DNA of 64,000 nucleotides from Avena insularis (Eukaryota; Streptophyta; Magnoliopsida; Poales; Poaceae). The notes beneath the pieces are model-generated. The model made no database searches. It saw only the letters and a program-made list of their open reading frames with translations, and was not told the DNA's origin. Made by a program: the position numbers and the translations under genes. Numbering within the stretch: position 1 is the stretch's first letter; each line of letters starts with the position of its first letter. The stretch covers positions 306,002,323-306,066,322 of the forward strand of contig CM042697.1 in assembly GCA_023614405.1 (NCBI GenBank), in the 5' to 3' direction. Of the stretch, positions 32,901 through 45,640 are shown in pieces.

Positions 32901-33972
32901 ACAGGGGCTACTGGTTGCGCGGCTGCGAACGGGCTTGCTGGGGGTAGCTAGGGTCGTGGCGAGTGCAGGTACGCCCGGTGAGGGAGAGGCGTGGAGTGTG
33001 CGCGCGAGGTGGCTGCGGTGTTCTCACGTGCTCTCGGCATAGCAGACAGAGAAATGGGCGCGGCGTTTCTCGAGTGGTCCACGACTGGGATACGATCGAG
33101 GGGTGGACAGGGAGTGGCGGTGGACGGTGGCATGTCTCATAGACATCATGGACGGGCGCGGGGCGGCTTGTGGCAAGTTGCCCATGGTCGACCGGCAAGG
33201 ACGGCACGGGTGGCGCGGTATTGGCGCAGCGGCAAGGAAGGGGGCTGGTCTGCTATATTGCTAGCTGCTGGGGGAGACCAGGGGAGTGAGTGAGGGCTAG
33301 TAGTCGTGAAAAATGGTGGACAAGGCATTGATCAAGAACAGTAATAGTTTGGTAGCTGTTATTGTGCTCCCGGGTGTTTGATGAAATGGCCGCATGAATT
33401 CAAAATTTGAATTTTTGGATGAATTTTGGTGAGTGATCTTGTCATAATCTTGGTAGTCTGTGGTTGCTAGGGTTTGCCAAGGGGAATTGGTTTGGTTGGT
33501 TTTTGATAAATGGCCATCTTAGTACATATTAAGGATTCAATTTTTGAATGCCTCTCAAATGGACTTGAAAATAGTTTCTGTATGTTTGTGAGTTTGCTTG
33601 GGTTCATTGTTACTTGGTCTAGCAAGGGGTGAAAATAATTGGATTTGTTTTTGTTAGAAATCATTTAATAGAGATGTCCTAAGTGGGCTAGTGGTTGACT
33701 TTGGTAAAAATGACCATTTGATCATATGCTTTCTTATCTGAATTTCCTTTTGATTTGTTTTGTTTGGATTACCTATATGATATTGTTTTCATCTTTAAAC
33801 CAATACTTATCATTCATAGAAATCAAACATGGCAAATGCAATCATTCATGCATTAATCACACACACATGCACACATGCATTCATATTAATTTTAATAATA
33901 AATGTTTTTGTTAACCCTAAACTTGGGTGATTAGAACTTGATAAACTTGTTTAATATTTTTGAGGTGTTACA
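29990..33972 (-). repeat. Solo LTR, ~4 kb, inserted in the 5' leader of copy 2
   Basis: It begins TGTCAACACCCGG and ends GAGGTGTTACA. No second copy, primer site, tract or pol motif is found, so it is read as a solo LTR of a long-LTR element. The 5-bp flanks are ATACA and ATATG, differing at two positions, so the insertion is supported mainly by the split homology to copy 1 on both sides. The 32.3-33.3 kb part is GC-rich, with overlapping open frames on both strands that show no motif and are not annotated as genes. Minus orientation is inferred from the TGTAACACC start. Confidence 0.65.
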
Positions 33973-33974
33973 AT

Positions 33975-34634
33975 ATGCCCTCGCCCCCAATCCTCCCTGA
34001 CGCTATGGTGCATTTTCTGTAAAAACTTTGGAGAGGTTCGAGAGACAGCCGGCAGTGCAGCGTCTTTAGCAAGGTCGGCGAAGACGTCGTCAACCAAATC
34101 TCTGAGCATTTGCATGCTAAAAGCGTCATCCGGCTGGCCACATGCTCCAAGGAGCTACATCACCATGTCGTCGATGGATAAGATTACAGCTGCCCGAACT
34201 ACGGCTGCTCGATAGTGGTCTCCTTCAACGCACTCTATACCCACATGATCTCCTTCATCGATAGCCTGTTTATCTGCATGGAGCCAAGATGCAAGTGGGT
34301 CGGCCACCAAAATGAGTTACATCTACACCTTAATTCTACCCACTCGATGGAGGTTCCCAGATTCTGCTACATCATCAAACAATGGGAACCATCTAAGCTA
34401 GTGACTACATGGATCTCGCCAAGAACAAATGTCATCGGGATGGCGGGCACGCTGTTCATCAGCCATATTGATAGGCACAACATGGAGATTGTCCTGTCTG
34501 TTAGCCCCTTAAGGTCGGCAGTGTGGGAATTGGAGAAGTACGAGGTGAGGGTGTCATCGTTGATGCCTTGGTGTGGGTTCTGTCAGCTCCAGTTTTTTCT
34601 TAGCCAAAAAATGTGTTGGCCAATGTCGCGCTGA
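33975..34634 (+). pseudogene. F-box-like/SIAH-type zinc-finger protein, copy 2, two nonsense codons
   Basis: One frame of 219 codons begins MPSPPILPDAM three bases after the solo LTR. It is broken only by TAA at 34020-34022 (codon 16) and TAA at 34179-34181 (codon 69). The helix part reads KVGEDVVNQISEHL to CSKELHHHV (F-box-like). The zinc-finger part has CPNYGC, an H, then CMEPRCKWVGH and HLHLNSTH; the Cys that follows the first His in copy 1 (HNIAC) is replaced here by Phe (HMISF). The tail with GTLFISHIDRHNMEIVLSV fits a TRAF-like sheet. No frameshift is needed. The gene is dead in its present form and its leader is 4 kb away. Confidence 0.6.
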
Positions 34635-35500
34635 CCGCATTCCACCATTACCTGTTGAAGCCATAGACTTATTATCAATCTCCTCAATCGTTCGTCGAAG
34701 TTCCCCGTTTAGTTCCAATATTGGGTGGACGACCACATCAACCCATTGTGAGATATCACATCTTAATATTCTTGTGATGAACCTAATATGAATATACTTT
34801 GTAATTTTTTAGTTCCACTATTCTAATATTAATTTATTTATTTATGTTGGTGGCAAATTGCCTACATAATCCATGTGGAGGAATTTTCTAGAGAGTACCC
34901 TTCATTTTACATCTATATTTCTAAGGGTGCATAGGCGAAAGCCTATTTAGAGCATCCATAGGCGATGGTGAAACAAGAGAAGCGTGTGAGACTGAAAAGC
35001 AAGCCCTACTACTTGGACACGTAGAATTGTTGGCATACATATCTTGTGGTGATTTTGACCTCTCCCTTTTCTCTCATAGGAATTGTTTGGAGTATATGAT
35101 GGTACATATAGTGGTTTATTACTGATGGCAAGGCTATCGCTGCCCATTCCTATGTACTAGGAATTGTTCAGCTCGAGTGCAAAATATGGCATGTACTGCC
35201 GAATCTTTCAAAAGATACCGAATCTCTCAAATGTTCTAATGTTGCTATTATTAAAGTATTTTATGTAACTAATACTGATGTACTGGTACTTATTTTGATC
35301 AATGGCAGTAGATTTTTCTTATGTTATACTAGTACATACATGCCGCCAATTTTGGCCATTTTTTAAAATAATAAAAATGGAATTAGTATGAAGAGTATGG
35401 CTCGATGACCTTCTCTCTCGAGAAGGAGCCGACCCAACTATTTTCCTTGATTTATTTTATGGTTCTTCGTGTGAGATGTATGGACCTTGATGTAATTTTC
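34635..35500. other. 3' flank of copy 2, no further gene
   Basis: 34735-34870 shares GAGATATCACATCTTAAT and TTTATGTTGGTGGCAAATT with the 3' flank of copy 1. Beyond 34900 the sequence is AT-rich with no coding motif and merges into the repeat field near 35500. Confidence 0.5.
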
Positions 35501-36103
35501 CTTTTTTAGGTCCTTGATTTAAAATATACACACACCGTCCATATAAATTTTGAACCTATAACTAAGTGGTAAAATTTTAAGCTTAGTTGTCAAATCAAGC
35601 CATATTTTGAAAGCACTAAAAAAGAGGAAGTAGTATGAAGAGTATGGCCGACTTAACAAAATTAGGTCAAACTTGAGATACAAGTAAGCGCGATAGGTTG
35701 ATCTTGAATTAAATGTCTTTTTGGAGGTAGATGGGTGCATCTTCTTGAAACAATGTCATCGGTGTGACTTTCTAACTATCAGAAAAGAACATTCTCAGTT
35801 TCCCGAGTGATGACAAGATTGTTATTTTCAGTATAGAAAGTCCGACGAATATAGATCTGAATGCCACAAGCCAAGCTTCTGGACATATTAAGTGGACCAA
35901 CATGTTTTTCTTATGATTCCCATGTTCAATTTTATGAGCTTTCAAACTTCATTCTAGCTAACTCTGTCCACTTGAATGACTTTATGCTGATTTATCGAAA
36001 TTAGGTCAAAATTGAACTACAAGTAAATTTTTGGTTACTTTGAAACTTTTGTAAATATTTTTTGGAGGTAATGATCAGGGGGTCATTTAATATATCACAA
36101 ACC

Positions 36104-37463
36104 TGTTGGGCCGTGGGCCGATAAACAAAACTTTTATCTAACGCGGTGCTCCCAAGATCTAGCTCAGGTAATAGGCCACACGATTTACCACTAGACGTGC
36201 AGGTGCAGATTATCGATGTAGCGCGCCGGTTGATGCAGTGCCGATCGATCTCACGAACAGCTCCTCCGAATCCCCGTGAAGTCCTTTGCCAGATCCCTTT
36301 GTCTCCAGCGCCGCACGTGCAACGCCTCTACCGGTATCCACATGTACAAGAAAGGAACTCGGGCAAGGGACTGCTAGATCCTGTCTAACCCAATTTGGGA
36401 GTGGAGAAAGTGACGGCTAGGTCAGGGACTATCCCTTGTCGCTCCACTTATATACATACCTAGTTGGGATCAACTCTTGAGACCCATCTAGGTTTTACCC
36501 CATCGACCACATGGATCTCATCCATATGGGCTCCTTACCCTTAAGTGTGTGACCCTACAGGTTCACGCACACATGGACACAACATGAGCTACACCTCCAA
36601 GTATCCCGTCATGGCTTTGAGTCTCACTCACTCCCATGAACACTTGGGCTCAAGTCGATATATGGTAGCGGCCTGTAGCAAGACGTGCCATCTCCCAAGT
36701 GTTGTAAAGTACGGAAGACAAACCTTCAATGTGACTTTCATCCAAGTCCCTTTGCCACACGATATACCTTGTCAAGCTATAGGCGAGTAGATGACATCCC
36801 TTTAATAGCTCAACTTGTCTTCTCGTACCATGATATACGATTCACTAGACTAACCCTTAGTCTGACTCCTCGGTTAACACTTAACCGAGTCACGCATGGC
36901 CATGCTTCTGAATCATATCACACGAGAGGGCCCAGAGAATATCTCTCCATTATGGAGGGGAAAATCCCATCTTGGTAATCCATGTCATGCAGCTTGATTC
37001 ACAACCAACCCAAACTCTACCTTTATAACTGCCCATTTACAGAACAACGTTTCATAGAACCTAAGTTGGTGATCCACAACTCAGATCATGCAATCACCTC
37101 AGGTCAAAGGATTCCATTGTATGAGACTGCAAATGACAACAGGCTCGTTGCATCTCAACTGTGGGCCAGTCCAACTTTCTAAACTCTTTAGCCGAGTCCG
37201 TGCAAGTTGGAACCGCATCACTATGCCCATGACAAGTGGAACCGAGTCATCAAGCCAACTTTGCATTATTCTAAGTTGTGTACACAACACAACATCAACG
37301 ACTAAGGACAACTTGTAAGAGCAATATGAATATATAGTTTCACAATCGAATCACGTATTCGATGATATATATCAGATGTTCACAGAAGAGACAACTTTAT
37401 AACTTTATGAATACTTTAGGGAATATCATCAAACATGATTGCCTCTAGGTCATATTCCCAATA
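36104..37463 (-). repeat. Copia-type solo LTR interrupting the repeat field
   Basis: The plus strand begins TGTTGGGCCGTGGGCC and ends GCCTCTAGGTCATATTCCCA-ATA. The minus strand therefore starts TATTGGGAATATGACC, close to the TGTTGGAAATATGCCC start of BARE/Angela-type LTRs. The length of 1360 bp is reasonable for this group. On both sides lie GGGGGTCATTTAATATATC, so a local duplication of the repeat unit accompanies the insertion rather than a clean 5-bp duplication. No second LTR or internal region is present. Confidence 0.6.
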
Positions 37464-39522
37464 GGGGGTCATTTAATATATCCCAAACATGATTGAAAAT
37501 TTTGTAAATATTTTTTGGAGGTAACCATCAGGGGGTCATTTTATATATCACAAACCACCACCGAGTGTTTTTACAACAAGTTGAAGTTCTTGCTAAGATT
37601 TTGGAAAGTCTGAAGAAAATGGATCTGAATGCCACAAGCCAAGCTTTCTCACATATATAAGTGGACCGAAATGTTGTACTTATGATTCCCATGTTTTATG
37701 AGTTTTCAAACTTCGTCCTAGCTAACTCTGTCAACTTGAATGGCTTTATATCGATTTATCGAAATTAGGTCAATTTTGAACTACAAGTAAATTGTATGTT
37801 GCGTTGAAAGTTTTATGATTTTTTTGGAGGTAACCATCGGGGGTTCATTTAATATATCACAAACAAACCACCGAGAGTTTTCACAACAGGTTCAACTTCT
37901 GGCAACAATTTTGCATCTTCACAGCATCACGAAATTAGGTCAAACTTGAGCTACAAGTGCGATAGATTGCTCTTGAATTAATTGTATTTTAGAGGTAGAT
38001 GGGTTCATATTCTTTTAGTAAACAATGCCATTTGTGTGAGTTTCCAACTATCAGAAAAGAACAATCCTAAATTTTTGAGTGATGACGAGATTGTTCCTTT
38101 TCATAAAGAAAGTATGGGTAATATGGATATCAATTCCACACGCATAACTTTCAGGCATATATAGTGGACCGACATATTGCACTACTAATGATTTTCAAAC
38201 TTTGTCCGAGCTAACTATGTCCACTTGAATGACTTTATGTCGATTTATCGAAATTAGGTCAAATTTGAGCTATAAGTAAAAAAGTAGGTTGCGTTAACAG
38301 TTTTACAAAAACAAATTGGAGGTAACCGTCAGGGGCTCATTTAATATATCACAAACCACCATCAAGAGTTTTGACAATAGTTTCAACTTCTTACTAAGAT
38401 TTTGCATCTTAACAACTTAACAAAATTAGGTCAAACTTGAGCTACAAGTAAGCCTGATAGATTTCTCTTGAATTAATTGTCTTTTTGAAGATAGATGGGT
38501 GCATGATCTTTTAGTAAACGATGTCATCGGTGTGAGTTTCCAACTATCACGAAAGAACATTCTCAATTTTCCCATGTTTTGTGAATTTAAAACTTCCTAG
38601 ATAACTTTGCCGACTTGAATGAGGCTTTGTGCCGATTTATCAAAATTAGATCAAATTTGAACTACAAGTAAATTGTAGGTTACTTTGGAAGTTTTACGAA
38701 AAATCTTTTTTGTGGTTTTTGATATACTGAATTCCTGATTGGCTTCAAAAGGTTTTTTGAAAATTTTAAAAGAATACTTGTAATTATTAAATCTTGGATG
38801 GAAATTTCTTTTACATATTTCTCTGGGAAATATCTTATTAAAAACCTAAAACTTGACATGGTCCGTGGGAGTACGATTTACATCGAAGACCTCAAAAATA
38901 CAAAATTACATTGAGGTCCCTAAATTTAGCACAAAGGATCCTAAAGTTAAGCAAGGAAAAGCGGTCGGATCCTTCTCGAGTGAGCAGGTGAGCCATACCT
39001 TTCGTGCTACTATACTTTCTTCACACACACACATGAAAGAAAAAGCTCCTCCTTTTGAACCAGCATGCTGCTGGTCGCCGGGTGTGAAATGGAACGACAA
39101 GGAAGGTCGATGCACGTGCACCACCGAGAGTTTGGAAAAAGGGTTTAACTTCTTGCTCAGATTTTGCATATTGACCAGTTAACGACATTTGGTCAAAGAT
39201 GAGCTACACAAGTAAGAGAAAAAAGGGTGGCTGCACGAGCCTTTAAAAAAAGAGGCAGCGCGAGAGCATCGAAAAGGCGGAGTTTAAGGAGGTTTGATGT
39301 TAGAGCAAAGTTATGATGGATTCCTAACACGAGGTACTTTTAACGCCTTATAGTGTACACTCTACTAGTACTAGTAAATTTCAGGACCTATGCATGCAAA
39401 AAAATCTGTGTTTTCTCTCTCCTTTGCTACCTCTCATCTCTCCACCCCTCTCCACTCGTGCACTGGCCCGTATGATCTCTCCATCATCCATAGTGTGGCA
39501 CTACACATGTGTTCCTTGGTAC

Positions 39523-39592
39523 GGCGGCTCTATTTTGTTTTTTGAGAGGGCGGCTTTGTTTGTTTTTTTGAGAGGGCGGCTCTGTTTCTCTA
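39523..39592. repeat. 26-bp tandem repeat, about 2.7 copies
   Basis: GGCGGCTCTATTTTGTTTT + TTGAGAG starts at 39523, a second copy starts at 39549 and a partial one at 39575. The corresponding position in the next higher-order unit (around 42860-42890) has only one partial copy, so the expansion is private to this unit. Confidence 0.8.
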
Positions 39593-42500
39593 GCGTGTTC
39601 GGCAGCCGTGTTGCTATGGAGTAGGAGGAGTAGTACATAGGAAGGAAACCACTTTGGTCCTTGGCGGCCAAAAAATTCAAAATTATCTAGTTTCAAAATT
39701 CAAACATTGACTGTTTGATCAAGACTAGAAAATCCAAACATTGCTAACCGTTGTATCTTTTTTTCATTCTTAGCATCTAGGAGATTATATTGATAGTCTT
39801 TATCACAATGAACGCTAGTACGCGCAAACCTCAAAACACACTTCATTGCTTAGTTTCGGGGACCTTATGCTAAATGCATGAACTTGGATATAATTTTCAT
39901 TTTTTATGAGGTCCTTGATGTAACTTGTAGTTCCATCGACCGTGTTAACTGAAGCACCTCGCTCCTATAGGACCTACATAAGTTAGAATAAAATGCAACC
40001 CTCCCAATTATCACACAAAGTGAACCACAGTTTCTTATATAATTCCATTTTTCAAGCTTCCTAGCTAACTTCGCACACTTCACTGACTTCTTGTCGATTT
40101 AACGAAATTAGGTCAAACATGAGCAACAAGTAAGCACGATAGATTGATCTTGAATGCAATTTTGGAGGTAGATGGGTGCATCTTCCTTTACCAAACAATG
40201 TTGTCAGTGTGAGTTTGTACTTTGGTCCTTGGTTGCAAAAAAATCAAACTTTTTCAGTTTCGAAATTTTCACTTGCTTACCAAACATCGGGATGAAAGGT
40301 TATTCAGAAGATCGTCCATTTGTAGTAGTACTTCATATCTTAACTTTATCTTATCTTATCTCTTACAATACCATACCACTATATAGTGTATGGATAACTT
40401 TGAACTTCGACCGTTGGATCAATACTGGCAAATCCAAACATTGTTAACCATTGGATCTTCTTTTCCATTATTAGAATCTATAATATTCTATTGATAGTCC
40501 TCAACATGTACAATAAACGCTAGTATGCACAAGCCTCAAAACACACTTCACTTCTTAGTTTCAGGGACCTTGTGAAAAATGCATGGACTTTGATGTAATT
40601 TTCATTTTTATGAGGTCCTTGATGTAACTTGTACTTCCATCGACTGTGTTAACTGAAGCACCTCGCTCCTATAGGACCTTCCATAGTTAGAAGAAAATGC
40701 AACCGCCCCAATTAACACACAAAGTGGACCATGGTTTCTTATAGTTCCATTTTTCAAGCTTCCTAGCTAACTTCGCACACTTCACTCACTTCTTGCCAAT
40801 TGAATGAAATTAGGTCAAATTGAGATACAAGTAAGCATGGTAGATTGCCTTTTAATAAAATGTCATTTCATAGGTAGATGGGTGCATATTATTGTAGTAA
40901 ACAATGTCGTCGGTGTGAGTTTTCAACTATCTGGAAAGAACATTCTCAATTTCGAGAGTGTGAAGACGAGATTGTTCTTTTTCGTAAAGAAAGTCCCAAG
41001 AATATGGATCTAAAAGCCACAAGACAAGCTTCTAGACATATTAAGTGGAATAACATGTTTTACTTACAATTCCCATGTTTCATGTTATGAGTTTTCAAAC
41101 TTCTTCCTAGCTAACTATGCCCATTTGAATGACTTTATGCCGATTTATCAAAATTAGGTCAAATTTGAACTGCGAGTAAATTGTAGCATGCTTTGAAAGT
41201 TTTGTGATTATTTTGGAGGTAACTATGTGGGTTAATTTAATATATCACAAACCACCACCGAGAGTTTTGACAACTGGTTGAACTTCTTGCTAAGATTTTG
41301 CATCTTGACAATTTAACGAAATTAGGTCAAACTTGAGCTACAAGTAAGCGTGACAAGAGGCTCTCAAATTAAATGCCATTTGATAGGTAGATGAGTGGAT
41401 CTTCTTGAAGCAAACAACACTGTCAGTGTGAAGTTTCCTACTATCAGGAAATAATATTCTAAATTTTCCGAGTGATGACGAGATTGTTTCTTTCTGAAAA
41501 GAAAGTCTGAAGAATATGGATCTGAATGCCACGAGCCAAGCTTTCTCACAAATATATAGTGGACCGACATGTTGTACTTACGATTCCCATGTTTTATGAG
41601 TTTTCAAACTTCATCTTAGCTAACTCTACTTGAATGACTTTATGTCGATTTATTTAAATTGGGTCAATTTTGAACTACAAGTGACTTCTAGGTTGCATTG
41701 ATAGTTTTACGAATTTTGTTTAGAAGTAACCATCGGGGGGGTCATTTAATATATCACAAACAACCATCGAAAGTTTTGACAACAGGTTGAACTCCTTGCT
41801 AAGATTTTACATCTTGACAACTTAATGAAATTAGGTTAAACATGAGCTACAAGTAAGCGCGATAGATTGCTCTTGAATTAATTATCTTTTGAAGGTAGAT
41901 GGGTGTATCATATTTTAGTAAACGATGCCATTGGTGTGAGTTTCCAACTATCAGGAAAGAACATTCTCAATTTTCCCATGTTTTAAAAATTTTAAAAGTT
42001 CCTATCTAACTCTATCGACTTGAATGAAACTTTGTTCCAATTTATCAAAATAAGGTTAAATTTGAGCTTCAAGTAATTTGTAGGTTGCTTTGAAAGTTTT
42101 ATAAAAAAAGGTTTTCGGTGGTTTTCGATATACTGAATTCCTGGTTAGCCTCAAAAGATTTTTTGAAAATTTTAAGAGAATACTTGTAGTTAAAATTGAA
42201 CATGGTTGGTGATAGTACGTTTTACATCGAAGAACTCAAAAAATACAAAATTACATAGAGGTCCGTAAATTTAGCACAAAGGGCCCTAAAGTTAAGCAAG
42301 CAAAAGCGGTCGGGTCCTTCTCGAGTGAGAAGGTGACCCATACCCTATATACTACAATACTTGCTTCACACACACGCAAGAAAAAAGCTACTCACTTTCG
42401 AACCAGCGTGCTGCTCATCGCAGGGTGTGAAATGGAACAATAAGGCAGGTTGACACATGTGCGCCATCGATAGTTTGGACAAAGGGTTTAACTTCCTGCT

Positions 42501-45500
42501 AAGATTTTGGATCTTGACCATTTAACAAAATTTGGTCAAACTTGAGCTACACAAGTAAGATAACAAAAGGGAGGCATCGTGATCCTTTAAAAAAAGAGGC
42601 AGCGCAAGATCAATGAAGAGGAGTAGTTGAAGGATGATGTCAAAGCAAAGTTATGATGGATTCCTGACACGAGGTACTCCTGCCGCCTTAGAGTGTACAC
42701 TCTACTAGTACTAGTAAATTTCAGGACCTATCCGCACAAAAAAGTGTGTTTTCTCTCTCCTTTGTTGCCTCTCATCTCTCTACCCCTCTCCCCTTGCGCA
42801 CCGACCCGACTGATCTCTCCCTCGTGCACAGCATGGCGCTATGCATGTGTGCCTTGTATGACGGCTATTTAGAGGGAAGCTCTGTTTCTCTGGCGTGTTC
42901 GTCAGCCGTGTTGCTGTGGAGTAGGAGTAGTACATAGGAAGGAAACCACTTTGGTCCTTGGCGGCCAAAAAAATTCAAACTTTTCTGGTTTCAAAATTTT
43001 CACTCTTCCCAAACATCAGGAGGGAAAGGTTATTCAAAATACCGGTCATTCACAGTAGTACTTCTTATCTTGTCTTATCTCTTACAATACCATACCACAA
43101 TTAGTGTACGGGTAACTTTAAACATTGACCTTTGGATCAAGACTGGCAAATCCAAACATTGCTAGCCATTGGATCTTCTTTTCCATTCTTAGCATCTATA
43201 ATATTCTATTGATAGTCTTTGTAACAATGAACTCTAGTATGTGCAAACTTCAAAACACACTCCATTGCTTAGTGTCAGGGACCTTTATCTAAATGCATGG
43301 ACTTGGATGTAATTTTCATTTTTACGAGTTCCTGGATGTAACTTGTACTTCCATCGACCGTGTTAACTAGAGCACCTCGCTCCTACGGGACCTACCATAG
43401 CTAGAAGAAAATTCAACCACCCCAATTATCACACAAAGTGGACCATAGTTTCTTATATAATTCCATTTTCAAGCTTCCTAGCTAACTTTGAACACTTCAT
43501 AGACTTCTTGTCGATTTAACAAAATTAGGTCAAACCTGAGTGTAGTAGATTGATCTTGAATGTAATTCTGGAGGTAGATGGGTTCATCTTATTTTATCAA
43601 ACAATGCTGTCAGTGTGAGTTTTCACTTTGGTCCTTGGCAGCAAAAAAATCAAAATTTTCCGGTTTCGAAATTTTCAATTGCTTCCCAAACATCAGGAGG
43701 GAAGGTTATTCAAAAGACCGGCCATTCGCAGTAGTACTTATTATATTAACTTTCTTTTCTAATCTCTTACAATACATACCACTATATAGTGTATGGATAA
43801 CTTTGAACTTCGACCGTTGGATCAAGACTGGCAAATCCAAACATTGCTAACTGTTGGATCTTATTTTCCATTCTTAGCCTCTAGAAGATTCTGTTGATAG
43901 TCTTTAGCATGTACAGCGAATGCTAGTAACCAGAAACCTCAAAACACACTTCGTTTCTTAGGTTTAGGGGCTTTGTACAAAAAGCATGGACTTTGATGTA
44001 ATTTGCATTTTATGAGGTCCTTGATGTAACTTATACTTCCACCGACCGTGTTAACTGAAGCACCTCGCTCCTACAGGACCTTCCACGGTTAGAAGAAAAT
44101 GCAACCTCCCCAATTATCACACAAATATACCATGGTTTCTTATAGTTCCATTTTTCATGCTTCCTAGCTAACTTGGCATACTTCACTCACTTCTTTTCGA
44201 TTTAACGAAATTAGGTCAAACTTGAGCTACAAGTAAGCGTGGTAGATTTCCCTTGAATTAAATGTCTTTCTGGAGGTAGATGGGTGCATCTTCTTGTAGT
44301 AAACAATGTCGTCGGTGTGAGTTTCCAACAATTAGGAAAGAACATTCTTAATTTTCCAAGTGATGACAAGATTGTTCCTTTCCATAAAGGAAGTGCAAAG
44401 AATATGTATCTGAATGCCACAAGACAAGCTTTCAAATGTATATAGTGGACCTCCATGTTGTGTACTATTTATGATTCCCATGTTTCACGAGTTTTCAAAC
44501 TTCATCCTAGCTAACTCTGCTCACTTGAATGTGTTTATGTTGATTTATAAAAATTAGGTCAAATGTAAACTACAAGTAAATTGTAGGCTGCATTGAAAGT
44601 TTTGCGATTTTTTGGAGGTAACCATCACGCGCGCGGGGGTAGGGGTTCATTTAATCTATCACAAACCACCATCAAGAGTTTTGACATCACATTCATCTTC
44701 TTGCTAAGATTATTCATCTTGACAAGTTTACGAAATTAGGTCAAACTTGAGCAACAAGTAAGCGCGATAGATTGCTCTTGAATTACTTGTATTTTCGGAG
44801 GTAGATGGGTGCATCTTATTTAGTAAATAATGTCGTTGATGTGAGTTTCCAACTATCAGCAAAGAACATTCTCAATTTTATGAGTGATGACGAGAGTGTT
44901 CCTTTCCATAAATAATATGGATCTGAATGCCACAAGAAGAGATTTTCAGATATATATAGTGGACCCACTTGAATGGTTGTATGTCGATTTATTGAAATTA
45001 GGTCAAATTTGAACTATGAGTAAATTGTAGGTTATGTTGAAAGTTTTGCGATTTTTTTGGAGGTAACCATCAGGGGGTCATTTAACTTCACAAAACACCA
45101 TCGAGAGTTTTGACTATTCATATCGACAATTTAATGAAATTAGGTCTAACTTGAGCTACCAGTAAGCATGATAGATTACTCTTGAATTCATTGTATTTTC
45201 ATAGGTGCATCTTCTTTTAGTAAAAAATGCCATCAGTGTGAGTTTCCAACTATCAGGAAAGAACATTCTCAATTTTCCAAGTGATGACAAGATTGTTCTT
45301 TTCTATAAAGGAAGTCCGAAGAATATGGATTTGAATGCCATGCGCCCAGCTTTCAAACATATATAGTGGACTACCATGTTGTACTTTCGATTCCCATGTA
45401 TTATGTGTTTTCAAAGTTCCAAGCTAACTCTTTCCACTTGAATGACTTTATGTCGATTTATTGAAATTACGTCAAATTTTAACAACAAGTAAATTGTAGG

Positions 45501-45640
45501 TTTCTTTGAAAGTTTTATGAAAACAAATTTGGAGGTACTCATCGGGGGTCAATTAGTAGTATATCGGTAACCACTGAGAGTTTGGACAAGTTTAACTTGT
45601 TGCTAATGTTTTGCATCTTGATGTTTTATGAGCTATCCTC

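Larger units (their letters stand above)
35500..45640. repeat. Ten-kilobase degenerate tandem repeat field with higher-order units
   Basis: Two alternating landmarks recur. Type A is AATTAGGTCAAACTTGAGC followed by AAGTAAGCGCGATAGATTG (near 35660, 37930, 38425, 40105, 40806, 41320, 41826, 43520, 44208, 44733, 45140). Type B is AATTAGGTCAAATTTGAAC followed by AAGTAAATTGTAGG (near 35998, 37762, 38250, 38643, 41150, 41656, 42048, 44548, 44995, 45460). A plus B is about 500 bp. Above this, blocks starting near 38.4 kb and 41.8 kb repeat in the same order at offsets of 3345 to 3413, so two ~3.4-kb units are present. A further ~690-bp repeat (GGTCCTTGATGTAACTTG) lies inside each. Short open frames inside are chance. 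Confidence 0.85.

Noticed and set aside
32379..33328. Several GC-rich open frames in both directions
   Set aside because: They lie inside the solo LTR, overlap one another and lack motifs; base composition explains them.
35500..45640. CRISPR-like or satellite DNA interpretation of the repeat field
   Set aside because: Units are far too long and diverged for CRISPR, there are no spacers, and the genome is clearly plant; a classical satellite would be more uniform.
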